Source of the DNA: Tenacibaculum skagerrakense
GTDB taxonomy: Bacteria > Bacteroidota > Bacteroidia > Flavobacteriales > Flavobacteriaceae
DNA length: 64,000 nt
Assembly (NCBI RefSeq): GCF_004345825.1
Contig: NZ_SLXM01000001.1
Location: forward strand, 186,001 to 250,000
Direction of reading: 5' to 3'
A program made the translations under genes and the position numbers. The notes under the pieces were generated by a model. It was given only the letters and a program-made list of their open reading frames with translations. It did no database searches and had not been told where the DNA came from. This document shows, piece by piece, positions 41,789 through 50,021 of this stretch. Each line of letters begins with the position of its first letter. Positions within the stretch are counted from its first letter, which is position 1.

Positions 41789-42871
41789 ATGGAATTGCAA
41801 CCACCATTTCGTAAAATTATTCATGTTGATATGGATGCATTTTATGCGTCTGTAGAGCAATTGGATAATCCTGATTTAAGAGGAAAGCCAGTTGCTGTTG
41901 GTGGAAGCGAAATAAGAGGAGTAGTTTCTGCTGCAAGTTATGAAGCTAGAAAGTTCGGTGTTCGATCTGCTATGAGTGGTGTATTAGCAAAAAAGAAATG
42001 TCCGCATATAATTTTTGTAAAACCTAGATTTTCAAGGTACAAAGAGATTTCATCTAAAATTCGTGAGATTTTTTATGATTATACGGATTTGGTAGAGCCC
42101 TTATCTTTAGATGAAGCCTATTTAGACGTTACAGAGAATAAAAAAGGAAATCCCTCAGCTAGTTTAATAGCTCAAGAAATTAGAGATCGTATTTGGCAAG
42201 AGCTGGAATTAAGGGCTTCAGCAGGGATTTCAATCAATAAGTTTTTAGCAAAAGTAGCTTCAGATATTAATAAGCCTAACGGACAAAAAACAATTAATCC
42301 AAATGAGGTTATCCCTTTTCTAGAACAATTACCTGTCGGAAAATTTTATGGTGTGGGTAAAGTTACTGCTGCTAAAATGCATAATAACGGAATTTTTACT
42401 GGGTTAGATTTAAAAAATAGATCTTTAGATGATTTGGTATTGCTTTTTGGGAAATCGGGCAAACATTATTATAATATTGTTAGAGGAATTCATAAAAGTG
42501 AGGTTAAACCAGATCTAGTAAGAAAATCAATTGCAGCCGAAAGAACCTTTAATGAAAATTTATCTTCTGAAGTATTTATGTTGAAAAAGCTTGAGTATAT
42601 AGCAGAAGAACTCGAGCGAAGAATGGTTCGTTCTAAAACAAAAGGAAAAACAGTAACACTCAAAATAAAATATAGCGATTTTACACAACAAACTAGAAGT
42701 AAAACAGTTGACGATTTTCTTCAGAAAAAAGAAGAGTTCTATCCGTTAATTAAGGAACTGTTGCTTCAAGAGCGATTGAAAAACTCGGTAAGACTTTTAG
42801 GGATATCATTAAGTAATTTAGATACTGAGAAAAGAGAGCCAGTTTGGATTCAGTTAAAGTTTGAATTTTAA
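41789..42871 (+). CDS. dinB: DNA polymerase IV
   Basis: A 360-residue Y-family translesion polymerase. The catalytic acids are in IIHVDMDAFYASVEQLDNP and PLSLDEAYLDVTENKKG. GVVSAASYEARKFGVRSAM lies in the fingers and ASAGISINKFLAKVASDINK in the palm. A helix-hairpin-helix thumb follows (VGKFYGVGKVTAAKMHNNG), and a little-finger domain ends at PVWIQLKFEF. I see no C-terminal clamp-binding QLxLF motif beyond the end, which is normal for many homologues. It is convergent with the kinase gene, overlapping it by 4 bases. Confidence 0.96.
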   Translation: MELQPPFRKIIHVDMDAFYASVEQLDNPDLRGKPVAVGGSEIRGVVSAASYEARKFGVRSAMSGVLAKKKCPHIIFVKPRFSRYKEISSKIREIFYDYTDLVEPLSLDEAYLDVTENKKGNPSASLIAQEIRDRIWQELELRASAGISINKFLAKVASDINKPNGQKTINPNEVIPFLEQLPVGKFYGVGKVTAAKMHNNGIFTGLDLKNRSLDDLVLLFGKSGKHYYNIVRGIHKSEVKPDLVRKSIAAERTFNENLSSEVFMLKKLEYIAEELERRMVRSKTKGKTVTLKIKYSDFTQQTRSKTVDDFLQKKEEFYPLIKELLLQERLKNSVRLLGISLSNLDTEKREPVWIQLKFEF

Positions 42872-44808
42872 GCAATAGGAAATCGCAATGAAACCTTTGT
42901 TCCAGCTGGAGAGCCATCTTCGTTAGTAAGGTCATGATACGTTAACGAAAACTCATCATCGTAATCTTCAGAAAAAGTTTTTAATCTTTCTTTAGTCAAA
43001 TCAATACCAATAGATTTTCTTTTTAAAGATTTACCTTCTTTAATTTTAGCTGCAGCACTTCTACCAATTCCGTTGTCAATAATATTAACTTCAACCACAG
43101 TATCTGAAACTTTATTAGCTGTGAGTGTTATTTTTTTATTGCTTTCTTTTGAAGAAAGACCATGCCAAAGCGCATTTTCAAGGAAAGGTTGAAGTATTAA
43201 CGGAGGTACTTTTATAGTATCCGTATTCATACTAGGGTTAATATCAACTTGATAATTTATTTCATTTGAAAAACGAATATTTTCAATACTCATATACAAG
43301 TCCATCGTAGCAAGTTCTTCTTTAAGGCTTACTTCTTTAATTTTAGAAACGTCTAATATGTTACGAATGAGTTTTGAAAACTTATTTAAGTAATATACCG
43401 CTTGTTTTTGCTCGTTGTTTATAATGTATAGTTTTATAGAATTTAATGCATTAAAAATAAAATGAGGATTCATTTGTGTTTGTAATGCTTGTTGTTCTAA
43501 CAATAAAATTTTTCGATCATTATTAAGTAAACGCTGTCTGTAAATTGAGTATAGTGCAATACTTAATAAAGCAATTGTAATAAGCGTAATAATTAAAATG
43601 TTTCTATTTCTATAAAATTGTAATGATTCGATTTCAGATTGAGTTTCTAAAAAAGCAATCTCATTAATTTTAGATTGTAAATCGTGTTTAGAGATTAAAT
43701 TATTAACGTAGGCAATGTTTTTCTGCCCCACAGTTTCTCTTTCAATATCTACCGATTTTTTATAATAACTGTATGCTAAGTCAAACTTTTCTTGTGTTTC
43801 ATATAGTTCTGCTAAAGAGCCAGTAGCTGCAATTTCACTTTTCGTAAAATTATACTTTTTAGATAATTCATGCCCTTCTTTTAGCTTCAGTTCGGCTTCT
43901 TCTAACTGATCGTTTTTTAATAAAGCTGCCCCATAATTTGCAAGAGTTCGAGCTAAATAGTAGTTGTTGTTGTAATCTAAAACAGTAGGATATATTTGCT
44001 CGACATATTCTAGGGATTTTTTATACTCTCCCTTTTTTAGATAAACACTGCTAAGGTTGTTGTAGCAAATTATTTTTCCTCTTGTAGAATTTATACTTTC
44101 ATTAACTTCAAGAGATTTTTTATAATTTTCGATAGCTTCATCAAATAATAATAATTTTTCTTGAGCAAAACCGATGTTTTCGTAGTTAATTGCCAAGCCT
44201 AATTCGTTATTTAACTCTTTGGATATTTCAATAGATTTTTCAAACTCATTTAGCGCCAAATTATATTGTTGTAACGCTAAATAAATATTACCAATACTAT
44301 TTATTGAAATGCTATTAATTTTTTTGTTATCATAACTTTTGCTATTAATTCTTTTTGAGATAGAAAGGGCAGCTTGATGACAATTCAAGGCGTTTCTAAC
44401 ATCGTCACTTCTACGATAACAAGCTCCTAATAAATTAAGAGTAAAAGCTTCAATTTCAGGAAGGTTCTTTTTCTTAGAAAGTTCTATTGCTTTTTTATAA
44501 TGCTTTACAGACAACTCATAATTTGATTCTTGTCTTAAAATAAGACCGATGTTATTGTGAGCTGCTATTTGACCAATTATATAGCCATTGTTAAGGCTTA
44601 ACTCTAGTAGCTTTATGCTTTTTTCTTTGTTATGAACTTTTTTATTAGTTAAATCATATAACAGAGAATCAATTTCAAAGTAGTTATTAGATTTTTCTTT
44701 AAAATACTTTAAGATAAGTTCGGAAGTAGCTTCATCACTTTCTTTATCTTGAGAAAAGATTAAGAAAGGAGATAAAAGAAAAAGAAATAATATACCTTTT
44801 TTTGTCAT
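42868..44808 (-). CDS. TPR-containing LytS-type sensor histidine kinase
   Basis: A 646-residue membrane kinase. It has a signal peptide or N-terminal TM (KKGILFLFLLSPFLIFSQ), about seven TPR units from residue 60 to 380 (NNIGLILRQESNYELSVKHY, NSIGNIYLALQQYNLALNEF) and a TM helix near residue 405 (ILIITLITIALLSIALYSIY). The His_kinase domain has the phospho-His in QTQMNPHFIFNALNSIKLYI, and an ATPase region follows (LQPFLENALWHGLSS, NIIDNGIGRSAAAK). The periplasmic TPRs probably sense a protein ligand. It works with the LytTR regulator two bases upstream. Confidence 0.94.
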   Translation of the reverse strand: MTKKGILFLFLLSPFLIFSQDKESDEATSELILKYFKEKSNNYFEIDSLLYDLTNKKVHNKEKSIKLLELSLNNGYIIGQIAAHNNIGLILRQESNYELSVKHYKKAIELSKKKNLPEIEAFTLNLLGACYRRSDDVRNALNCHQAALSISKRINSKSYDNKKINSISINSIGNIYLALQQYNLALNEFEKSIEISKELNNELGLAINYENIGFAQEKLLLFDEAIENYKKSLEVNESINSTRGKIICYNNLSSVYLKKGEYKKSLEYVEQIYPTVLDYNNNYYLARTLANYGAALLKNDQLEEAELKLKEGHELSKKYNFTKSEIAATGSLAELYETQEKFDLAYSYYKKSVDIERETVGQKNIAYVNNLISKHDLQSKINEIAFLETQSEIESLQFYRNRNILIITLITIALLSIALYSIYRQRLLNNDRKILLLEQQALQTQMNPHFIFNALNSIKLYIINNEQKQAVYYLNKFSKLIRNILDVSKIKEVSLKEELATMDLYMSIENIRFSNEINYQVDINPSMNTDTIKVPPLILQPFLENALWHGLSSKESNKKITLTANKVSDTVVEVNIIDNGIGRSAAAKIKEGKSLKRKSIGIDLTKERLKTFSEDYDDEFSLTYHDLTNEDGSPAGTKVSLRFPIA

Positions 44809-44809
44809 T

Positions 44810-45553
44810 TTAAAATTTATCTAGAAACTCAGTTTTTTTCTGTCTAGAAACAGGAATTTTATGATTCATTTCTAAAATTACATACCCATCCGTCTTATAA
44901 TATTCTTTTACTTTATTTAAATTGATAATGTACGAATTATGAATTCTAAAAAACATATCTTCAGGAAGTAAGCTATTTACTTCTTTAAGTTTTTTAGTAA
45001 CTACTATTTTTTTTGCATCTGTAGTATGAATTGAACTATAATTACCATCCGACTCAACACAAACTATTTCATCTGGCTTAAGAAAAATTAGTTTTCCGTC
45101 TGCATTTATTACTATCTTCTTTTCGGAAAGACGTTGGTTAAAATTAAAAAGGATTTTTTCAAACTTTTGATCAGTGTCTACTTTGGCAATTCTTGTATTA
45201 AATTTAGTAACCTTTTTTAAACATTGTTCTAAATCGTCAGTATCTACAGGCTTCAGAAGATAATCAATCGCCTCTTTTTTAAGTGCTTCAATAGCATACT
45301 CATTGTAAGCAGTTGTAATAACAATAGCAAAATCCTTTCTAGGAAGCTTTTCGATAAACTGAAAACCATCCATTGTTGGCATTTCAATATCTAGAAACAA
45401 ACAATCAATTTCGTTGTTATTTATAAAGTCTAAAGCTTTTTCAGGATTAGAAAAAGTATTTGCTATTTCAACTTCATCGTTAAAGTTTGAAAGCTCCCAG
45501 GACAAGCTTTTAATAGCCTTGTCTTCATCGTCAACAATTATCGCCTTAAGCAT
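44810..45553 (-). CDS. LytTR-type response regulator
   Basis: A 247-residue regulator: receiver domain with IIVDDEDKA, phospho-acceptor Asp55 in CLFLDIEMPTMDG, TTAYNEYAIEAL and LLKPVDTDDL, then a LytTR DNA-binding domain (IVCVESDGNYSSIHTTDAKK, FRIHNSYIINLNKVKEYYK, IPVSRQKKTEFLDKF). The ATG at 45553 is the family start; the frame extends to 45607, but that extra part is basic and atypical. It precedes its cognate TPR kinase by one base. This is the second LytTR pair of the window. Confidence 0.94.
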   Translation of the reverse strand: MLKAIIVDDEDKAIKSLSWELSNFNDEVEIANTFSNPEKALDFINNNEIDCLFLDIEMPTMDGFQFIEKLPRKDFAIVITTAYNEYAIEALKKEAIDYLLKPVDTDDLEQCLKKVTKFNTRIAKVDTDQKFEKILFNFNQRLSEKKIVINADGKLIFLKPDEIVCVESDGNYSSIHTTDAKKIVVTKKLKEVNSLLPEDMFFRIHNSYIINLNKVKEYYKTDGYVILEMNHKIPVSRQKKTEFLDKF

Positions 45554-45681
45554 ATTTACAGGAAATATATATTTTTTGCAATTTATACAAAAAAAACGAC
45601 CACTCATACATTTTGATCATTTTTTTGTTAAAATTCTACAAGAAAAATCAAAAACAAACGTTGCAGAATGAATTATTCATA

Positions 45682-45710
45682 AAAAAGGCTTACAAACTGT
45701 AAGCCTTTTT
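45682..45710. terminator. Terminator of the crotonase operon
   Basis: GGCTTACA (45687-45694) pairs with TGTAAGCC (45698-45705) around AAC with A and T runs. It ends the minus-strand operon 49650-45715. Confidence 0.88.
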
Positions 45711-45714
45711 AAAT

Positions 45715-46497
45715 TTATTTATTTGGAAAATTTGCCTTTCTTTTTTCTAAAAATGCAGTAGTACCCTCTTTAAAATCTTCTGTGCCGAAACAAGCTCCAA
45801 ACTGTTCAATTTCAGATTCAAAACCATTCTTTCCGTCTTTAAAACCATCGTTTACAGCTTTGATCGCTTTACCAATTGCTACAGAGGAATTATTAGTAAT
45901 TTTAGCAGCTAATTTTTCACCTAATGCAACTAACTCATTTTGAGGAACTACGTAATTAACTAAACCGTAGCTTTTAGCTTCTTCAGCAGAAATCATTCCG
46001 GCTGTCATAATTAGTTCCATTGCCTTTCCTTTACCAATTAATTGAGGTAATCTTTGTGTTCCTCCATAACCAGGAATTACTCCTAATGAAGTTTCTGGTA
46101 ATCCCATCTTAGCATTGTCTGATGCAATTCTAAAGTGACAAGACATTGCTAATTCTAAACCACCACCTAATGCAAATCCGTTTACTAACGCTATTACTGG
46201 AGTTGATAAATTCTCAACAAAGTCAAATAACAACTCTTGTCCTTTTGCAGCTAATTTTCCTCCTTCATTAACAGAAAAATGAGCAAATTCAGAGATGTCA
46301 GCACCCGCAACAAAAGCTTTTTCACCACTCCCGGTAAGTAAAATAACTTTAATGTCTTTATTTTCTTCTAAACTTTTAAACGCTACATGAAGTTCTTCTA
46401 TAGTATCCTTATTTAGTGCGTTTAATTTTTTTGGTCTGTTTATAGTGACCTTAGCTAAATTATTTTCTACCTCTACAAGTATGTTTTCAAAGTTCAT
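45715..46497 (-). CDS. Enoyl-CoA hydratase/isomerase family protein
   Basis: A 260-residue crotonase that hydrates enoyl-CoA in fatty acid oxidation or hydroxybutyryl-CoA metabolism. It has KVTINRPKKLNALNKDTIEEL, the oxyanion hole region VLLTGSGEKAFVAGADISEFA, and VNGFALGGGLELAMSCHFRI. Catalytic glutamates lie in GGGLELA and in MGLPETSLGVIPGYGGTQRL, as in true hydratases. It follows the sensor kinase gene by 3 bases; the pairing with a kinase is a chance operon partner rather than an obvious functional link. Confidence 0.94.
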   Translation of the reverse strand: MNFENILVEVENNLAKVTINRPKKLNALNKDTIEELHVAFKSLEENKDIKVILLTGSGEKAFVAGADISEFAHFSVNEGGKLAAKGQELLFDFVENLSTPVIALVNGFALGGGLELAMSCHFRIASDNAKMGLPETSLGVIPGYGGTQRLPQLIGKGKAMELIMTAGMISAEEAKSYGLVNYVVPQNELVALGEKLAAKITNNSSVAIGKAIKAVNDGFKDGKNGFESEIEQFGACFGTEDFKEGTTAFLEKRKANFPNK

Positions 46498-46500
46498 AAG

Positions 46501-47961
46501 TTAAGTTTTTGGTAAAGTTACAGTAAATACTGTACCTATGCCATAGGTTGATGAAAAAGTTATAGTACCATTATAGGCTTCAATAATATTTTTAATCATA
46601 GGCAAACCAAGACCCATACCACTTGTTTTTGTGGTAAATTTTGGTTCAAAAATCATTTTTTTATTTTCTTCAAGAATTCCTTTTCCATTATCAGAAACTG
46701 TAATAACAACATTTTCATCCAGAGAAAATACTTTTACTTCAATTTTAGGATTTTCATTATCTCCTTTAATAGCTTGAGTAGCATTTTTTACAAGATTGGT
46801 AATGATTCTAATTAATTGCGTTTTATCTAAATAAGCAAATAGTTTTTCTTCCTGAGGAATGTAGTGTATGTACTCTTCATTAAAAATATCAAGAGCATGT
46901 TTCACAACAGCTACAACATTAATATCTTCTTTTCGCTGTGTTGGCATTTTAGCAAAATCAGAGAAGGCAGAGGCAATAGAACTCATTACATCAATTTGTT
47001 GAATTAAAGTTTCACTGTATTCTGCTATTTTCTCTTTAATATTAGCATCTGTAGGATCAAATTTTCTCTGAAAACTCTGAACAGTCAATCGCATTGGAGT
47101 TAGCGGATTTTTTATCTCATGAGCCACTTGTTTTGCCATTTCTCTCCAAGCTTGCTCACGCTCACTTTGTGCGAGTTTTACAGCGCTATCTTCCAATTGA
47201 TCTATCATATTATTATAAGCATCTACTAAAGAATTAATTTCTGAACTAGCGGCATATAATGTGATTTTTTCATTTCGTTTATTTAATCGAGTTTCTTTTA
47301 TTTTATTAGAGATTGTTTGAATCGATCGGGTAATATAACTTGATAAAAAATAGGCTAATGCGATTGCGGCAATAAACATTAAAATGTATACGACTAACAA
47401 ACGAGCCATAAACTCTTCTAATTCTTTTTCTTGCTCTTCGTTGTCTTGAGCCATCTTCAATTCTAAAACACCAATTCTTTTATACCTAAGATCATTAATG
47501 TAGGTATAAGAAGAAATATAAGAAATGTTATTCTCGTTTCGGGTTTTTAATATTCTATGATTTGAATTGTTAGCAAGTTCATTGACAATCTTTTTTGAAA
47601 GTGGAATTTCTTCAACTTTTTCAAAATCATATGGAATTGAAGATTTTAAAGGCTTTCCATTCATATCATACATTGAGATTGTAATTTTATGAATTTCAGC
47701 CATTTCATAAATTCGATCTTGAAATATTTTAGAAAGATTCTCAGTCGTTACAGGATAGGTAGTCTTTCTTTTTAATTCAATATCAATATTATGTCGTGTG
47801 GCACTTTCTTTTCTTCCAAAACGATGAAGGTTGTAATCTTTGGTTTGCTCATCGTATTGATAAATAGTTACACTAGCAATTAGTATAGATGCTAAAAGCA
47901 CCAATAGAATCATCGAAATAAAAATTCGAATTCTAAGTGAGATGTTGTTCAGACTTAACAA
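46501..47961 (-). CDS. NtrY-like sensor histidine kinase
   Basis: A 486-residue kinase starting at TTG. A first TM helix covers about residues 11-33 (IFISMILLVLLASILIASVTI). A periplasmic sensor domain follows, then a second TM around residue 195 (LVVYILMFIAAIALAYFLSSY) and a HAMP-like linker. The DHp phospho-His is in KQVAHEIKNPLTPMRLTVQS. The HATPase has RIITNLVKNATQAIKGD, VSDNGKGILEENKK and GMGLGLPMIKNI. No cognate response regulator is adjacent. Spacing of 3 bases to both neighbours shows operon membership. Confidence 0.94.
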   Translation of the reverse strand: MLSLNNISLRIRIFISMILLVLLASILIASVTIYQYDEQTKDYNLHRFGRKESATRHNIDIELKRKTTYPVTTENLSKIFQDRIYEMAEIHKITISMYDMNGKPLKSSIPYDFEKVEEIPLSKKIVNELANNSNHRILKTRNENNISYISSYTYINDLRYKRIGVLELKMAQDNEEQEKELEEFMARLLVVYILMFIAAIALAYFLSSYITRSIQTISNKIKETRLNKRNEKITLYAASSEINSLVDAYNNMIDQLEDSAVKLAQSEREQAWREMAKQVAHEIKNPLTPMRLTVQSFQRKFDPTDANIKEKIAEYSETLIQQIDVMSSIASAFSDFAKMPTQRKEDINVVAVVKHALDIFNEEYIHYIPQEEKLFAYLDKTQLIRIITNLVKNATQAIKGDNENPKIEVKVFSLDENVVITVSDNGKGILEENKKMIFEPKFTTKTSGMGLGLPMIKNIIEAYNGTITFSSTYGIGTVFTVTLPKT

Positions 47962-47964
47962 GTT

Positions 47965-48495
47965 TTATTCTAGTTTTTTTGATTTCATAGTTAATATATC
48001 GTCCAATTCCTGGTCATCATCCCAATCGTAAATTACAGTAGCATCAAATCCTTCTTCTGTTTGAGTAACCGCATACCAAGCTTGAACTTGTTTGCCTAGA
48101 TAAGGATAATCTACATACAAGCTATCTCCTTTGGTTTTCCATTTTCCACTAGTTTCACCAACTCTAGTTCCATCAGGTTGTTTAAACCAAGCAACAAAAG
48201 TCCCATCGTTATTATAGGTAGATTGTGCTCTTCCAGAATTTGGATTGCTAAAATCATCTTCAAAAACAAAAGAACTGTCTGCTTTTTGATAGGTTGGATA
48301 TTCAATTTTTATGTAAGATGTTTCCCAGTTCCCTAACATATATTCGTTTAGCAATTTTTTTTGACTAGTTTGAAGTGTTTCTGAATTTTTTTCGATAGTA
48401 ATCTCTTCTGGTTTTTCAGATTCTTTTTTCTCCTGCTTACACGCAGCAAAAATTAGTCCAATTAATAAGATTGAGGTAAAAAAGTGAAATTTCAT
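47965..48495 (-). CDS. Lipoprotein of unknown function
   Basis: A 176-residue lipoprotein with signal peptide and lipobox (FTSILLIGLIFAACKQEKK). The mature part includes ENYML-like text NEYMLGNWETSYIKIEYPTY, GTFVAWFKQPDGTRVGETSG, KWKTKGDSLYVDYPYLGKQV and a C-terminal VIYDWDDDQELDDILTMKSK. The W-x-x-x pattern and GxWKTKGDSL resemble lipocalin-like (DUF5004/DUF4488-type) Bacteroidota lipoproteins. It lies between holB and the kinase, 3 bases from each. It could supply a signal to the kinase, but there is no evidence beyond position. Confidence 0.8.
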   Translation of the reverse strand: MKFHFFTSILLIGLIFAACKQEKKESEKPEEITIEKNSETLQTSQKKLLNEYMLGNWETSYIKIEYPTYQKADSSFVFEDDFSNPNSGRAQSTYNNDGTFVAWFKQPDGTRVGETSGKWKTKGDSLYVDYPYLGKQVQAWYAVTQTEEGFDATVIYDWDDDQELDDILTMKSKKLE

Positions 48496-48498
48496 AAT

Positions 48499-49650
48499 TT
48501 ATGTGTTAAGATTTTGTTCTTTGGTATGTAATAATCTGGTAAGTTTTATAGATAGATCTAATAAAATAATTTTAGCATTACCATTTCTTTCAATATGGTA
48601 TTGGGCATCATTTAATTCTTTTTCAATAGAAAGAATATTTCCACTATGAATAAATGGCGCAAACTTTTCTAATTTGAAATTTGCTGTTTGTGGAGTTAAA
48701 TATACTAAATCGGGTGTTCCGTAATTTAGGAGTAAGGCTTGTCTAAAAAAATGTAGACAATACTGTATAAATTGTTTTTGAGTTTCTCTTCCAGACTTAG
48801 AAATAGCTTCACTCCAATTAATCAAATCTTGAATTACAGCTGCATTTCCTTTAGCTTTAAAAGCACTACGAATCCAAGTTATAAACCATTCTTCAAAAAC
48901 TAAATCGTTAGAATCTTTGTGTAATAAATGTAAGGCTTTATTAAAATTACCTTCACTTTGTTGGGCAATTCTCATGGCTTCATTGTGGGAAATCTCATGC
49001 TTGTTAACCAATTCATTTGCAATGTCACTTTCTGTTAAAGCAGGAAAATGAAGTGCTTGACAACGAGATTTAATAGTATTGATAATCTGACCTTCGTCTT
49101 CAGCGACTAATAAAAAAATAGTTTTTGCAGGAGGTTCTTCAATGAGCTTTAATAATTTATTTGAGGCAGCAACATTCATTTTTTCAGCCATCCAAATTAT
49201 CATCACTTTAAAACCGCCTTCATATGATTTTAGAGATAGTTTTTTTACAATATCTTCAGCTTCATCAACACCAATTTGACCTTGTTTGTTTTCAACTCCA
49301 ATATGCTTTAGCCAATCAAATAAGCTTCCATAAGGATTACCAAAAAGAAAGTCGCGCCATTCTTCTAAAAATAAATTACTTATCGGATGATTTTTTACAG
49401 CGTCTGTAGTAGTAACTGGAAAAGCAAAATGTAAATCAGGGTGCTGTAATTTTTCACACTTTATTTTGCTGGCATCTGGGTTATTAGAAGAGCTAGAAAG
49501 CAGTAATTGAGCATAGGCAACAGCAGTTGCTAAAGTACCTGAACCTTCATTTCCAACAAATAATTGAGCATGTGGAATTCTACCGCTTTCAACAGAAGCA
49601 GTTAAATGTTTTTTTATGTGCTCTAGACCTATGATTTTGTCGAATGTCAT
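48499..49650 (-). CDS. holB: DNA polymerase III subunit delta' (clamp loader)
   Basis: A 383-residue clamp-loader subunit. The N-terminal AAA+ module reads IIGLEHIKKHLTASVESGRIPHAQLFVG, and then GNEGSGTLATA stands where a Walker A GxxGxGKT would be. The lysine is missing, as expected for an ATP-inactive delta' chain. Then come LLKLIEEPPAKTIFLLVAED and the SRC motif in TIKSRCQALHFP, which serves as arginine-finger region. A C-terminal helical collar domain follows. The -7 element abuts the ATG, so it is leaderless. It is first in a four-gene operon. Confidence 0.95.
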   Translation of the reverse strand: MTFDKIIGLEHIKKHLTASVESGRIPHAQLFVGNEGSGTLATAVAYAQLLLSSSSNNPDASKIKCEKLQHPDLHFAFPVTTTDAVKNHPISNLFLEEWRDFLFGNPYGSLFDWLKHIGVENKQGQIGVDEAEDIVKKLSLKSYEGGFKVMIIWMAEKMNVAASNKLLKLIEEPPAKTIFLLVAEDEGQIINTIKSRCQALHFPALTESDIANELVNKHEISHNEAMRIAQQSEGNFNKALHLLHKDSNDLVFEEWFITWIRSAFKAKGNAAVIQDLINWSEAISKSGRETQKQFIQYCLHFFRQALLLNYGTPDLVYLTPQTANFKLEKFAPFIHSGNILSIEKELNDAQYHIERNGNAKIILLDLSIKLTRLLHTKEQNLNT

Positions 49651-49653
49651 ACG

Positions 49654-49661
49654 ACAAATAT
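49654..49661 (-). promoter_or_regulatory. -7 element of the holB operon
   Basis: The minus strand reads TATATTTG, a full match to TAnnTTTG, only 3 bases upstream of the holB ATG. It implies a leaderless transcript. Confidence 0.55.
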
Positions 49662-49713
49662 ACTATTTATGTTAACAGCGAAAAATCACTTCTTTAGAAC
49701 CATTCTAATTTAG

Positions 49714-49721
49714 TATATTTG
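49714..49721 (+). promoter_or_regulatory. -7 element of feoAB
   Basis: TATATTTG (full TAnnTTTG match). It overlaps the TTG at 49719 that would be a longer feoA start, so that start cannot be used. No Fur box was identified with confidence. Confidence 0.6.
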
Positions 49722-49734
49722 CATTTCATTAGAG

Positions 49735-49752
49735 TTCCCGCATTGGCGGGAA
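49735..49752 (+). promoter_or_regulatory. Hairpin in the feoAB leader
   Basis: TTCCCGC pairs with GCGGGAA around an ATTG loop, a GC-rich 7-bp stem in an AT-rich leader of about 50 bases. It has no T-run, so it is not a simple terminator. It may stabilise the mRNA or control feoA translation. Confidence 0.55.
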
Positions 49753-49775
49753 TTGTAGTATTAAAAAGCGTTTCT

Positions 49776-50021
49776 TTGAATACAATAGCATCATTAAAAA
49801 TAGGAGAATCTGGTATAATATCAGATGAAAATAAACACTCGATTCCTTTAAAATTATTAGAAATGGGTTGTTTGCCTGGAGTTGAAGTTACCTTGCTTCA
49901 AATAGCACCTTTAAATGATCCAATGTACATTGTGGTTAACGGAAGCCATTTAGCCATTCGAAAAGAAACAGCTTCAAAAATAAAATTGATGAATCTAGAA
50001 ACTCAAGATTGTGAAAGATAG
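49776..50021 (+). CDS. feoA: Ferrous iron transport protein A
   Basis: An 81-residue SH3-like protein that assists FeoB. It begins at TTG 49776 with NTIASLKIGESGIISDENKH, then LKLLEMGCLPGVEVTLLQIA and PMYIVVNGSHLAIRKETASK. The longer in-frame start at 49719 is excluded because it overlaps the promoter. The C-terminus overlaps feoB by 11 bases, so the two are translationally coupled. Confidence 0.93.
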   Translation: MNTIASLKIGESGIISDENKHSIPLKLLEMGCLPGVEVTLLQIAPLNDPMYIVVNGSHLAIRKETASKIKLMNLETQDCER

